A stretch of DNA of 64,000 bases. Source: Rosa chinensis. Lineage: Eukaryota; Streptophyta; Magnoliopsida; Rosales; Rosaceae. The stretch is taken from positions 27,014,501 to 27,078,500 of the forward strand of contig NC_037090.1 of NCBI RefSeq assembly GCF_002994745.2, written 5' to 3'. Every line of letters starts with the position of its first letter. Positions within the stretch are counted from its first letter, which is position 1. Both the position numbers and the translations under genes were made by a program. This document shows positions 1 to 11,842 of the stretch, one piece after another. A model generated the notes under the pieces. The model was not told the origin of the DNA and ran no database searches. It was given only the letters and a program-made list of their open reading frames with translations.

Positions 1-121
1 AGAGTGGCAACAGGGCAACTACCAAAGCAAGCGGCAAAAGGACCAGCATTACAGCAAGAGTAACCGCTCATCTCATGGGGATAACAGTAACAAACAGACG
101 GAGTCCTCCCAGCGGTGCTCA

Positions 122-529
122 GTGTTTACAGTCCTCACAGCCTCGTATGAAGAGATATACGACCAGTGTAAAGACCAGATCCCACCGCCACCCGCAAGAA
201 AGTACCCAAGAGTGGGAAAATCAAGAAACACTGGCAAGTGGTGTAAATACCACGAGGACAGCGGTCACAACACCAACAATTGCAACGCTTTCAAAACCAC
301 TATTGAGACTTTATACCGTGATGGTAAGATGGAACAATTCAAGGTGCGCCAACTGCCGCCTGTGGTCACCAACATCGAACCCATGCGCCGCATCAACACC
401 ATTGACGGCGGTGCTCTGATCACCAACATGTCTCATAGGGAAAGAAAGCACTATGCACTCGCTAACCACCCCAAAGAAATTTGCAACATCCGCTATGAGA
501 TTTCCGCTAAACTCCCAAAGTCTGGTTAG
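122..529 (+). pseudogene. Gag C-terminal fragment with zinc-knuckle-like motif
   Basis: The frame reads into a short Cys/His motif (WCKYHEDSGHNTNNC) followed by a charged helix. This is the usual end of plant gypsy Gag proteins just before the protease. In the family this motif packages the element's RNA in the virus-like particle. The frame is open for 135 codons and stops before the protease. The true start lies upstream of the window, so the first Met is not meaningful. Confidence 0.75.
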
Positions 530-585
530 GAACCCATTACCTTCTCGGAGGACGAGGAGTACATCTGCCCCATGACGATCCATTC

Positions 586-1152
586 TTGATCAACGCTATG
601 TTTGATAAATGGTCAGTGGGAAGGGTTCTTGTTGACAGCGGATCCGCTGTCAATGTCGTATTCAATGGTTACTATAACCAAATCCAGCGGAACAGGAAAG
701 TACTCCAGGATCACGAGCCCTTGCTCAGTTTCTCTGGTGATGTCACACAACCGCTAAGCTCTAATTACATTCGCTTAGTCATCGGCGCTAGCCCATGCAC
801 GGCGGAGATACATACAGAGTTCATCGTAGTCGACTGCTTCAGTTCATATAATGCCATCATCGGTCGACCGGCGCTCAATAAACTAAAATGCATCACAGCC
901 GGATACATGCTTCTCATGAAGTTCCCTATACCCAACGGGATAGGCTGTGTGAAAGGAAGTCAACAGTTGGCACGAGAATGTTACTCAACAACGGTGGCAC
1001 GATCGACGCACCGCCATGCGATCCTAACGGTAGGAAACCATGTACCAGCGGCCAATACTTTTGAGGATCCTTGGGATGACGAGGAGAAATATGTGAAAAA
1101 GGAGCCTGTCAACCCAGAGACATCCTTTGAGGGTTATCAGCATCTCCGATAA
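586..1152 (+). pseudogene. Retrotransposon aspartic protease domain
   Basis: A 188-codon frame contains the catalytic triad motif in the form VLVDSGSAVNVVF near its start. It also has the conserved downstream segment ending in YNAIIGRPALN, which is typical of plant gypsy proteases. The active-site Asp is kept, unlike in the family B element further right. A stop separates it from the reverse transcriptase. In a working element this domain would cut the Gag-Pol polyprotein. Confidence 0.82.
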
Positions 1153-1194
1153 GCACCCTGAGCGGACGGTCCACATCGGCGCCTAGCTAGCCCC

Positions 1195-2155
1195 AGAGAT
1201 AGCTGCTGAACTCACTCAGTTTCTACGTGACAATGCCGCCATCTTTGTATAGTCCTACGTTGATATGCCGGGCATCTCCCCTGAGATCATCACACACAAG
1301 TTGAGTATCAAACCATCCTTCTACCCTGTCAAGCAGCGGCGAAGGGCCTTCGATGAAGAGAGATATCGTGCAATAGGGGAAGAGGTTTCCAAGCTTCAAG
1401 GCATTAAGTTCATCCGCTAGGTCAGTTATCCCCAATGGATTTCCAACCTGGTCATGGTCAAGAAACCTAGCAGAAAGTGGTGGATGTGTGTCGACTTCAA
1501 AGGTCTTAACAAGGCATGCTCCGAGGATAGCTTCCAGCTACCCCGCATTGATCAACTGGTCGATGCAACTGCTGGACACGAGCTGCTCAGCAAGATGGAT
1601 GCCTTCTCCAGCTATAATCAGATCAAGATGCACCCCGGCCACCAAGAATGCACCACCTTCACCACCAACAAAGGCCTATACTGTTACAATGTCATGCCTT
1701 TCAGTTTGGAGAACACCGGTGCAACTTATCAGCGGTTGATGAATGCCATGTTCGCTGAGCATCTCTGCAAGATAATAGAGGTATATGTGGACGACATGTT
1801 AGTCAAAAGTATCAAAGCTAGCGGACACATGGAAAACCTTAGAATCATATTCACCATTCTATTGGCTTATAGTATGGGCCTCAACCCGGAAAAATGCTTC
1901 TTTGGCGTCACCGCTAGCAAATTTCTGGGCTACATCTTCAGTGAACGGGGTATAGAGGCCAATCCTGACAAGGTGAAAGCCATCCTCAACATGAAGGCTC
2001 CGAAGTGGAAAGTGCACGTTCAAAGCCTCCAAGGCAAACTAACCGCCCTCTCTCGGTTCATTTCCAGGTACCTCCCATTTTTCAAAGTTCTGAGAAGACC
2101 CACAAGAAAGAAATCGACTGGACCCCAGACTGTGAGGCGGCATTCCAAAGCTTGA
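1195..2155 (+). pseudogene. Reverse transcriptase domain
   Basis: The segment from 1454 is open for 233 codons and carries the fingers (CVDFKGLNKAC), the palm motif (SKMDAFSSYNQIKM) and the catalytic box IEVYVDDMLVKS. The preceding ~260 bases encode the N-terminal part but contain in-frame stops (for example near 1250 and 1420). The frame slips near 2120, where the RNase H-like reading continues in another frame. Confidence 0.88.
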
Positions 2156-3528
2156 AGGAATACTTGGCAGCAGTCTCACTTCTCTCCATTCCTATACAGG
2201 GGGAGGAACTATACATCTACCTGGCGGTATCACCATCAGCGGTAAGTTGCACCATTGTACGACCAGAAGGCCAGGAGGAGCTCCCAGTATTCTACGCCGG
2301 CAGAGGCATGAACGGGGCAGAGACGAGATATACCCCCTGGAGAGGCTCGCTCTCGCACTCATTGTCACAGCTAGGTGCCTCCGCCAGTACTTCCAGGCCC
2401 ACACAATTCATGTCTTAACAAACCAGCGGCTGAAGCAAGTAATGTAGAACCCTGAACACTCCGGATGCCTCAACAAGTGGGCCATCAAGCTCAGCGAGTT
2501 TGACATTGATTACAAGCCAAGGACCGCCATGAAGGGCCAGGCGGTGGCAGATTTCATTGCTGAGCTCACGGAACATCGATGAACCCAACCTAGGGGCAAA
2601 AGAGGCCAACACAGATATGGTAACCGCTGGGGAACCAACCCCCCAATAGCAGTCAGACTGGAACCTCCACGTGGACGGCTCCGCTTGAGCCAAGACCAGC
2701 GGTGCCGGAGTCATCTTGACAGGACTAGGGGGACTAAACGTGGAATACGCATTAAAGTTCAATTTCAAAGCCTCAAACAACATGGCAGAGTATGAAGCGC
2801 TCATTGCCGGCCTACTCCTTGCCATCAATTCGAGGGCTGACAGCGTCAACATATTCAGCGACTCCCAGCTAGTCGTTAACCCAAGTCAACGACAGTTTCC
2901 AGGCCAAGAACCAACAGTTGGCGGCATACTTGGGGTACGTCAAGACGCTCCTCAAGAAATTCAAATTTCACACCATCACACAGATCCCCAGGGAAAAGAA
3001 CGTCAAGGTTGACTCACTGGCAAGACTAGCTACCGCTCAACCGCACCAAAGTCCAGCGAACACAAGGGTGGAGTGCTTGGATCGGCCAAGCATCACCAAA
3101 ACCCTAGCGGAGATCTTCAACATTGAAGTAAATCCCAGCTGGATGGATGAAATCATCAAGTACAAGCTCAATGGAACGCTGCCAACAGACAAGGTCGGGG
3201 TACGGCAACTCAAGCGGAGGGCCACCCGCTATAATATACAAAATGGCAAGCTTTACTACCAGGGATTCACCCACCCTAACCTCCGATGTCTCACCCCATA
3301 GGAGGGAGAGGCCGTTCTAGCAACGATACACGCCGGGGAGTATGGAAACCACTCCGGCGCCAGATCTTTGGCCAATTGCACAATGTGACAAGGCTACTTT
3401 TGGCCCACGCTCGGCGACGAAGCCAGGAGAGTTTCCAGGTCTTGCCACAAGTATCAACAATACGCTGACCTCCCCCACGCACCAGCGGAACCCCTTTCCG
3501 TAATCACCGGCCCATGGATTCACTCCAT
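2100..3528 (+). pseudogene. RNase H, connection and integrase N-terminal fragments
   Basis: Successive frames show an RT-linked RNase H (IDWTPDCEAAFQSLKEYL and following), then a second RNase H segment at 2716-3012 (NNMAEYEALIAGLLLAI and IFSDSQLVV). These are followed by the connection region at 2918-3301 and the first integrase residues. The tandem RNase H arrangement resembles Tat/Ogre-type elements. Several stops and frameshifts interrupt it. The element ends here by truncation. Confidence 0.8.
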
Positions 3529-4575
3529 GTTAATGTTTAAGATTGGGTGGTAGCCTAATCTTTATTAACGCTGGTCCGATGGACGGACCGCTACCCAAAT
3601 GACGTGATGAGTTTCGCTACCTGTCAAGTGAAATACAAAGGGGCGTTAGAGGGAGACCGCGTTGGGCAGTCTTCACTTCTCTGATGCCTAAGTTAGTCAA
3701 TGTATTTATATTGACAGAGTAACAATGGGTGAGTAGTAAATGTGTCATTAATGAGGAGAGAGGAGAAAACTTTTTATAGATGGGGAAGAGGTTGATCTCT
3801 TCCATGTTTTCGATGTGGGACTGATGTGCTTCAGTTCCCAGCTTCTGGAGCTTTTGATGCCATCTTGACGTGGGGCGTCGGCAGTTATTTGGGGGTGAGC
3901 CGGGGCTCAGGCGGTAGCGTGTTTCCGTAGGTCACCCAGCTGGCGGGAATTAGTACTGCTGGCGGTAGCATGAGCGTGGCTCATTATAGCTAATTATGCT
4001 TGGCAAATGCTCATGTAAGTACGTGTAAGTACAAGTCCCCCAAGTCCCCAGTCAAGGAGGGCAATCTTGGTTAGGGAGTTGCCTAGCAGTTGAAGCATTA
4101 CTTTAGCTAGACTTGCAAAAGCATAATTAGCGTCAGTGTGTCAACCATGGATTTACTGAGCAAACACTTTATACCCCTTCGGGTGGGCCCCTGCTAAGTC
4201 CCCCAGGGAGTCCCGCACTCCCCGGCTAAGATAGACCTCCATTTTGGCCTGTACATTATTTGTTGAGGGGAACCTGCGCTGAGCAAAGGGTGTTGGGTAG
4301 CGAGCCCAATCTTTGGTACCCTAGTGTCGGGGGTCAACGTGCCTGATCAGGGCTCTCGAAGACTATTGACATGTCCCCTTACTTATCCCAGAGGGACATT
4401 ACTTGACTGCAAAGCCGTGTGGCAGTCATTGTCAGAGTGAGGCGCCTTAGAAAGCGCCTTTGGCGGACATCCCTCCGCCGATTGAGAGCTGTTAGAAGCG
4501 TCATGAGGATCTCTTTGTTAACTCGACGAGCGGTGTTGAGGTCAGCGGAGAGTATTCTGCCTAATGGAGAATAGG
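3529..4575. other. Non-coding, possible LTR or leader of a second retroelement
   Basis: No ORF of interest is present. The sequence begins TGTTAATGTTTAAG exactly where the gypsy integrase is cut, which would fit the 5' end of an inserted LTR, but I found no matching second LTR or target duplication. The end of the stretch (from about 4519) is a degenerate version of the minisatellite unit that follows. Confidence 0.4.
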
Positions 4576-5103
4576 GAGAAGTTCCGCTAGCGGTGTTGCG
4601 CTTAGCGGAGACTGTCTCGCTTGGAAGATGAAAAGGGAGAAGTTTCGCTAGTGGTGTTGCACTTATCGGAGACAGTCTTGCTTGCAAGATGAAAAGGGAG
4701 AAGTTCTGCTCGCGGCGTTGTGCTTAGTGGAGACTGTCTCGCTTGTAAGATGAAAAGGGAGAAGTTCCGCTAGCAGTGTTGCGCTTAGCGGAGACTGTCG
4801 CTTGCAAGAAGAAAAAGGAGAAGTTCCGCTAGCGGTGTTGCGTTTAACGGAGACTGTCTCACTTGTAAGATGAAAAGGGAGAAGTTCCACTGGCGGTGTT
4901 GCGCTTAGCGGAGACTCTCGTATGCAAGATGAAAAGGGAGATGTTCCGCTAGCGATGTTGCGCTTAGCAGAGACTGTCGCTTGCAAGACTAAAAGGGAGA
5001 AGTTCCGCTAGCGGTGTTGCACTTAGCGGAGACTGTCGCTTGCAAGATGAAAAGAGAGAAGTTCCGCTAGCGGTGTTGCGCTTAGCGGAGGCTGTCGCTT
5101 TTC
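4576..5103 (+). repeat. Minisatellite, nine ~61-bp units with palindromic core
   Basis: Nine head-to-tail copies start GAGAAGTTCCGCTAG and end near GATGAAAAGG. Units are about 61 bp, with shorter variants (about 59 bp) that lack a TCT step. Most copies contain the self-complementary CCGCTAGCGG and a second TAGCGGA arm, so each unit can fold as TCCGCTA...TAGCGGA. The units differ by several substitutions each, so this is an old array. Minisatellites of this kind are common in LTRs and untranslated regions of large plant retroelements. Confidence 0.9.
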
Positions 5104-5833
5104 ACGATTTGTTGCCTGCCTTTTCGATTGTTGCTTTTGCTAGACGCTTCGTCTGACGGTGCCTGACATGTGGCCAACATGTATTGGGCTAGCGTGTGGA
5201 ATAACGTCTCTGCAGCACGCCCGTCTCCTCGCCATTAATCCGGAGAGTAAGTGCGATCGTGGGCCACTTGTACAGTTGTCATGTGATGTCGTTTTTCAGC
5301 GGATGGTGGAGATTTTTTTGATGTTGACGTAAAAGAGAGGGAAACCGAGTGGTTCAACACTTTGCACTTTGAACTGATATCGTTGTCTTCAAGCTACCCT
5401 CTGTTGTCCGAGAAGAAGTTTCTGCGATTCCGTGAAGTTGTCGATCTCCGGAGGATGAAGACCTTTTGCAACGAAGACGAGTGTCCTCGAGCATACCAGA
5501 ATTTTCATCTTCGAGGTCGGTATTCTAAACCCACCCCTGTTTTATTAGGTTTTTCGTTTGTCAGTTTCTGTGTTTGCTATTTGTATTGAGCTCTAGCAGT
5601 CCCTATTGTGTTTGAGGGTCTAGACTGGGTTCTGGGGGTGGGTGTATGTGTTTGATTGAGGTTTGGGATTCTTCTGTTAGCTGGATGGTCGAATCTGGGT
5701 TTTGAGTGTGGATGTGTTTTGTTCTTGTTTTGGCATTTTCCGGGTAAATGTTCTTGGTGTTCTTGACTGAAAACTTCTATGGGGTTAGTGTAGATCGGTT
5801 TGGAACTAACTTACCTAGGTTTTAGGGTTTGTG
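5104..5833. other. Leader-like non-coding stretch before the gypsy-type transposon ORF
   Basis: No significant ORF is present apart from short open stretches. The T/C-rich tract and the position just upstream of the ATG at 5834 suggest a 5' leader for the following broken gene. I see no clear TATA box. Confidence 0.35.
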
Positions 5834-8171
5834 ATGGCTAGCATCATAGAAATCTCGAGCATTGAGGCTTCCAGGTCTGACGTGTTGCTCAGCGTAGCGG
5901 ATAAGGTGTTTATTGATTTGTTGCATCCGTCTGCCCCTGCAGGAACCTCACTATCCGAACCGCTAGAGATTGAGCCGCTACAAACCATACCTTGGGAAGT
6001 TGCCATGGGTCGTGCCAGTGGTCCAGAGAGTTCTAGGGCGAGGGAGGGGGAGGGGGCCGCCACTCAAAATAGGCGCGAGGAGAGGTTAGCGAGCAATATC
6101 GCCGCTAGCGGCTCTGCTGACGAGGGAGAGACTGGTGATGGAGAAATAGAGTCCGCCTAGGTTTTTAGCGACGGTACTACCGTGGATGAACCAAGAAGGC
6201 ACATAACTGTGGCCGCCATCCAACGTATGAAGCAGGTCTTCCGCTAGCCCAAAGCGGGTCTTCCATTCTGCCGACGGGGTATGCGGCAGTGCATGACGCC
6301 ATCTTCCGCCAAGGTGTCACCTTGTCGCTACTCCCCAACCTCTATATCCTGTTATGCGAGTTCGGCATTTGGGCAGCTTTGCCCCAATATGTGGCGTCTG
6401 CTAATGGCACTCAACTCGCTATGGTGCTTGTCTGGCTGCGAGGGTCCAACTGTGGCGGAGGTGCTGCACTTCTATGAGTTGGTGTACGTGAGGCACCAAG
6501 GTTGCATCGGGCAAGTGAACTTGAGCCATCGCCAGGGGGCGCCCAAGCTAATTGAGAATTTGAAGGACTCCATGTCTTCCTGGCGGGGAACCTTCTGTGT
6601 TGCCACGGCAGGGTGGGAATATCAAGCGGGGTTGAATGAGGGGGCGCCGTTGTTAAGTGGGAGTTCCAACCTATCTGAGGTTTCCGCCGATCTCCGCTGC
6701 CCAAAATTGGAGGCTTTTGTTTGTATTGTGCTTCATTTTGTTCTAATCATTACCTCCCCTTCTTCTTCTTTTTTGTAGCGGGCTTGTGGTATACTTTGAC
6801 ACACGAGGAAGAGTGTCGCGTGGCGAGGCTTAGAGGTTGTTGGCGGAATCGTAATCTGCTTGACCTACGTCTTCTCACCGATTGAGAGTTGTTGATCCGT
6901 CAAGAATTAAATCGTGCACTTGGTAAGTGTCTTCCGCTGATCTGTGCCCTAACTCAGCTTGTATGAGGCTAACTGTTTCTCCACTTTTTTTTTTTTTAGA
7001 TTCTCCGCCGGGCAACAAAGCGAGTCGCGATGCATGACGCATTTGCCAAAGTTATGGACCGCGCAGAGTTGACCGATTTTTTGGAGGGCATGTACGCCGC
7101 TGGGCTGGCGGCCCAATACACTATCGTCGACCCCTAAACACTGGCGGTGAGCCAGTCGGAGGCTTTAGTGGTGCTGCCAATGCCGCACCACTCGCATCTT
7201 GGCCTTAACAGTTCACCCGTGGTTCAGGTGGGAGTTGGAGCCGATCGTGGGGTTGTCGGCAAGAACCAAGTACTTCCTGCCCCTGCGCAGCAGAAAGAGA
7301 GAGCGCCCGCCACCCGACGTGGGGCCCAGAGGGTGCGCGGGGTTCCGAGGCAGGAAACTGCTACTATTGCGGGGTTGGAGCTACTAGTAGCCTCAAGGTT
7401 TGCATCCGCTAGTACTACACGGTCGGTTCTGCAAAGGAAGCGGCGACAGAATGACAATGAAGAAGAGGATGAGGTTGATGACGCGGAAACCATTGGGGCC
7501 TGTCAGAAGAAGAAGACGAAGTAGGCCTCCCAGGGGGTGACTGTAGAGGTGTCTGGGGAAGTACCGCAGGGCGGGCTGGACTCATTCTCCGCCTACGCGA
7601 AGTTTCTGACCGATCCAGAGAGGGAATTCCTGTTCCACCTGTGCGAGTGCTTGGGCTTTGGAGGACTGGATGGGACAGTCTGCCCCACTGCTGTTCAACA
7701 ATCGCCATTGAACTCGACGTTCGGCCATTTGTCTGTCGGGCTGCATGAGCTGTTCCTAGCGGCTTCAAAGCAGCCTGAGGTAGAGCGGCGACTGCGGGAG
7801 GAACTCGAAGGTCTTTAGAGGCAGTTGGCTGATGCCTTGGCCAGGCTGGCGGATGGTGAGCGGGGGCTGACGAAGGCGGAGTGTGATGCCTTGGATGCCT
7901 GCGGCAAGCTTAGCGTAGCCATAGAGCAAAATCTTGAGCGGAATGACAAGATTAACCAGCTCGAGCAGGATGTGGCTCTGCTGAAGGAGCAGGTGGCGGC
8001 TAAGGGCAAGAAGGTCGACATCCTTTAGAAGGATGCTGCCGTCAAGGCCACAGAGCTGAAAAGGTTGGAGGCTGAGTGCTGAGAAAGATCGCATTGAGGC
8101 TGCCGCCTTAGAGGCGTTTAAGCTGTCCGCGGAGTATCAGCGTACCATGATGGAGGCGGCGAAGCGGGGTA
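5834..8171 (+). pseudogene. 'Putative gypsy-type transposon' (Transposase_28-like) gene, broken
   Basis: An ATG at 5834 opens a 109-codon acidic frame. After a stop and frame change, the translated region 6280-6660 reads YAAVHDAIFRQGVTLSLLPN, then FYELVYVRHQGC and LKDSMSSWRGTFCVA. This pattern resembles the plant 'putative gypsy type transposon' domain (Pfam PF04195). Two pyrimidine tracts followed by AG (near 6777 and 6998) look like intron acceptors, so the gene was probably spliced. Downstream, 7147-7524 is basic and 7825-8094 is a heptad-rich coiled coil (for example INQLEQDVALLKEQVA), as in other proteins of this group. Stops at about 6160, 7817 and 8026 and frameshifts make it a pseudogene. 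It is cut at 8171 by the inverted pol fragment. The function of the family is unknown. Confidence 0.72.
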
Positions 8172-10111
8172 CTGCTGCTTGTTTTGCAAGTTGTGTAGAT
8201 GAGCTCTGTGGCATTTCTCTTTGAGGAGGTCTTTGTCGATGTTGATGCCTTCGTCATTGGTCTCGGAGCGGTAGCTCTCGACTCTGGTGGTAGGTTGTGC
8301 GACCTTAATGGGTAGGACGGCCTCAGTGTCGAACATCATACAGAATGGTGTTTCGCCGGTGGCGGAAGTTGGGGTAGTCCGGATGGCCCACAAAACTTCC
8401 GGGAGTTTTTCCGCTCATAAACCCTTGGCGTCGTCGAGCTTCTTTTTTAGCAGCTTCTTGATTATCTTGTTTGCTGCTTCGACTTGGCAATTGGTTTGGG
8501 GGTGAGCGACGGATGCGAAGCTCATCTTAGTGCCTAGGTTGGCGGTGAAGGATATGAGTTCCTTGTTGTTGAACTGTGTGCCATTGTCTGTGATGATTGT
8601 GTGAAGGACTCCGTAGCGGCAGTAGATATTCTTCTAAAGGAAGTGGGTTACCTTGGCGGTAATTATTGTCGTCAGCGGTTCTGCCTCTATCCACTTGCTG
8701 TTGTAGTCAATGGCGACAATGATGTATTTGAATTGACCTTTGGCGGTTGGAAACTTGCCCAGTAGATCGAAGCCCCAAGTGGAATGGATCCATGGATCGA
8801 TTATGATGGAGAGGGGCTCCGTTGGGGTGTGGGGTAGGTCAGCGTATTGTTGACACTTCTGTGAGACTTGTGTGGCATCGTCGCCTAGTGTAGGCCAAAA
8901 ATATCCCTGTTGCGTTGTGCGATTTGCCAATGATCTGGCGCCCGAGTGGTTGTCGCACTTTCCAACGTGTATCATTGATAGAACAACCTTGCCTTCCTCA
9001 GGGGTCAAACACCGAAGGTTGGGATAGGTGAGCCCTTGGTGGTAAAGTTTGTCATTCTGGATGTTGTACCGGGTTGCCTCCGCTTAAGTTGCCGCGCTTC
9101 GACCTTGTCGGTTGGCAGTGTTCCATTGACCTTGTACTCAATTATCTCGTCCATCATGCTGGGATTGATCTCAATGTTGAAAATTTTCGCCAGAGTCCTG
9201 GTGATACTTGGCTTATCGAGGACCTCTACCCTTATGTCCGCTGGACTCTGGTGCGGTTGAGCGGTTGCCAACCTTGCCAGGGAATTAGCCTTGACGTTCT
9301 TCTCTATGGGGATCTGTGTGATGGTGTGGAACTTGAAATTCCTGAGAAGCGTCTTGACGCATCCCAAGTATGCCGCCAACTATTTGTCTTTGGCCCGGAA
9401 AGTGTCGTTGGCTTGGTTGACGACTAGTTGGGAGTCGGTGAATATGTTAACGCTGTCAGCCCCTAAGTCGATGGCGAGGAGTAATCTTGCAATGAGCGCT
9501 TCATACTCCGCCATGTTGTTTGAGGCTGTGAAATTGAATTTTAATCTGTATTCCACGTCGAGTCCCCCTGGCCCCGTCAAGATAACTCCCGCGATGTAAG
9601 CCTTAGCGCAAGCGGAGCCGTCTATATGGAGGTTCCAGCCCGACTACTGTTGGGGGGTTGGTTCCTCAGCGGTTATTATTTCTGTGTTTGCCTCTGCCCT
9701 TGAGTTAGGTTCATCCTGACGCTCGGTGAGCTCAGCGATGAAATCTGGTACTGCCTGGCCTTTCATGGCAGTCCTTGGCTTGTACTGAATGTCGAACTCG
9801 CTGAGCTCGATGGCCCACTTGCTGAGGCGACCAGAATGTTCAGGGTTTTGCATTACCTGCTTCAGCTGTTGATTGGTTTGGACATGAATTGTGTAGGCCT
9901 GGAAGTACTGGCAGAGACAATGAGTGCCAGAGTGAGTTGCTCCAGCGGGGGATACCTTGTCTCTACCCCGTTCATGCCTCTGCCGACATAGAAGACTGGG
10001 AGCTCCTCGTGGTTCTCTCGTCGTACAATGGTGCAGCTTACCGCCGTTGGTGATACCGCCAGATATATGTATAGTGCTTCACCCTGAATAGGATTGGAGA
10101 GAAGTGGAACT
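8172..10111 (-). mobile_element. Ty3/gypsy pol fragment (family A, copy 2), inverted relative to copy 1
   Basis: Reading leftwards on the - strand from 10111: RT-linked RNase H (to about 9862), the RNase H segment NNMAEYEALIARLLLAI (9380-9580), the connection region (9005-9379), the integrase zinc-binding and early core region (8634-9008) and the integrase C-terminal part (8172-8393). The connection segment matches copy 1 with only scattered differences, for example KFKFHTITQIPREKN against NFKFHTITQIPIEKN. Stops and frameshifts are frequent. Both ends are abrupt: the 8171/8172 junction fuses to the coiled-coil ORF, and the 10111/10112 junction runs into unrelated A/T-rich DNA. Confidence 0.9.
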
Positions 10112-11480
10112 GCCGCCAAGTTAGGCCTCTCAGTATTAGGCCTATTATTTTTGTAATAGAACAATATTAATATTATTAGTTATTTAGCCTACTTTACTGG
10201 CCCAAATATTTCCTTTAATTTCGTACGTAACAAAGAGTTCAACTTTGCCTTAACTGCACATTAAAACCGTTTCAAAAAGATAATCTTGAAATGGAGTGGT
10301 TACCTCCTTGAAGACCGTTCTGTTGCCCACGCGTCCTCAATTTCCTTCATTTTCGAGATCGCAGCATTGAATTCTCTTGGTGACTCTATTGATGGCGTTG
10401 AATCAATTCCAACTGTCCATCAAAGGGTTGAGGCCACTGAGGTTGGCCCTATATATACCTGTACTTCGAGGATGAGAGTAGACACCACCATGGCTTACCC
10501 AGAAATAGCCTTGCAAGCCTTGCTTCTCTTCCTTCTGTTTCTGAAATCTTCTCCTCACAATCTTATTTTCAGCCTTTAGGTCTTAGGCTTTGTGGGAAAA
10601 TCTCAGTTCCTGGGTAGGCCTTATGGCTTAATCTCAGGCAATCTCATGTCTTTGGTTTCTGAAAGTCTGGATGGAACATCCTAGGCTTCAGATAGGCTAA
10701 AGAACATGAGGAGCTCCTAGCACAGGATACCACATTCTGAGGAGTCTCCCTCCTTAGGTTCCCCTGTGCAGAGCAAACCGAGGAAGGGTGGGGAAATGTC
10801 TCATGACCCCTACTCTTCTTCGGCGCCCTACCTCCTGGACTTAGCGGACCAAACTTCCGTTTTGTCCCTGAGATAAATGGAGCAACTTAGCTGCGCTCAC
10901 CTCTGATGTCTGCCTCCATCCTGGGGAATAAACAACTAGAAGGGTTGCGATGATTATTTCCTTCCCTCTCCTTCCAGTACAAACGATACCAGCTGCAACT
11001 AAGGTTCAAGAAAGTTGGGTGAAGAGAGAAAGAGTAAGAGTAATCGCCTTACCGACTCCCTCTTGAAAGAAGATCCAGAAGCTCCTAGAAGATCTGAAAA
11101 TGTAAATTTCCGCCACTTTTGGCTTTGTAATATGCAAATGTAACTTTCGCGAATGTACTTTATTGCTTCTGGCCGCAAAGACACTTTATGAATACAATGA
11201 TATTATGCTATTTACAAACTCTTATTGTATATAATAAAGCCTCTAGTATAGGTCTTGTTGCACATATTCTTAACACTTATTGTCAAAAGAATAAACTAAC
11301 ATTGAAAATTTTGCAAAATAAATAAAAATAAGTTCAGCAAAATTTAAAGGCCGCGAACACAAAGCCTAAATGCATAGAGGGTTGTCCCCATTAGTGTGGG
11401 GCCACTGACTAGGCCTAAATGTAAAGGAAGACGTGAACAAAGTAAGATTATTTGCCCCCCTGTCCCCGAGGCTGGGGTAT
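10112..11480. other. Non-coding tail of the family B gypsy element (no 3' LTR found)
   Basis: No coding potential is seen. On the - strand this lies directly downstream of the family B pol stop at about 11484 and begins with a purine-rich tract (GGGGACAGGGGGGC, 11451-11470 region). It most likely is the long 3' untranslated region of that element. I looked for a copy of the family B LTR (the sequence at 19280-19580 and 23317-23538) and found none here, so the 3' LTR has been lost or lies elsewhere. Confidence 0.45.
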
Positions 11481-11842
11481 CTGGCGGATCTTCAAATTTC
11501 CAAACACTTTGGGTAATATTTCTTCATAAAGCGACCATTGATTGGGTTCCGGTGGATTTCGCCGTCCAAATCTTTAAGGTGAAAGGCCCCTCTATCCAGA
11601 AGTCTGTGAATCACAAAGGGTCCTTCCCAGTGCGGAGTCCATTTACTGCGGCCGGTCAACTTCTCATCCTGCGGTAAGATTGCTTTCCAAACGAGATCGC
11701 CTTCCTTGTAACTGCGGCCGCATGTCCTCTTATCATAGGCACGAGCGACTTATTTTTTTTCCATCACCAAGCTATCCAAAGCAGCCAAGGGCTAGACATA
11801 ATCTTCACCGATCAGGTGGTGTTAGTCCTGCACCTGGAGAGA

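Larger units (their letters stand above)
1..3528 (+). mobile_element. Ty3/gypsy gag-pol remnant (family A, copy 1), truncated at both ends
   Basis: Translated pieces occur in the standard Ty3/gypsy order: gag tail, aspartic protease, reverse transcriptase, RNase H, connection region and the start of integrase. They are spread over several frames with internal stops, so this copy cannot make a polyprotein. The left end lies outside the window. The right end breaks off inside integrase: the related inverted copy at 8172-10111 continues in integrase where this one changes abruptly to unrelated sequence at about 3528. Family A shares closely matching RNase H and connection segments between the two copies. 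The lineage is probably the plant Tat/Ogre-like or a related non-chromodomain group, but I cannot prove this without an alignment. Confidence 0.9.

Noticed and set aside
4379..4986. Two - strand ORFs over the 61-bp repeats
   Set aside because: They translate the minisatellite; the units vary in length and the frame would not hold in evolution.
4576..5103. CRISPR-like look of the tandem repeat arrays
   Set aside because: Units are contiguous without unique spacers, and the host is a plant.
10112..11480. Expected 3' LTR of the family B element
   Set aside because: I compared it by eye with both halves of the 5' LTR and found no match, so I do not annotate one.
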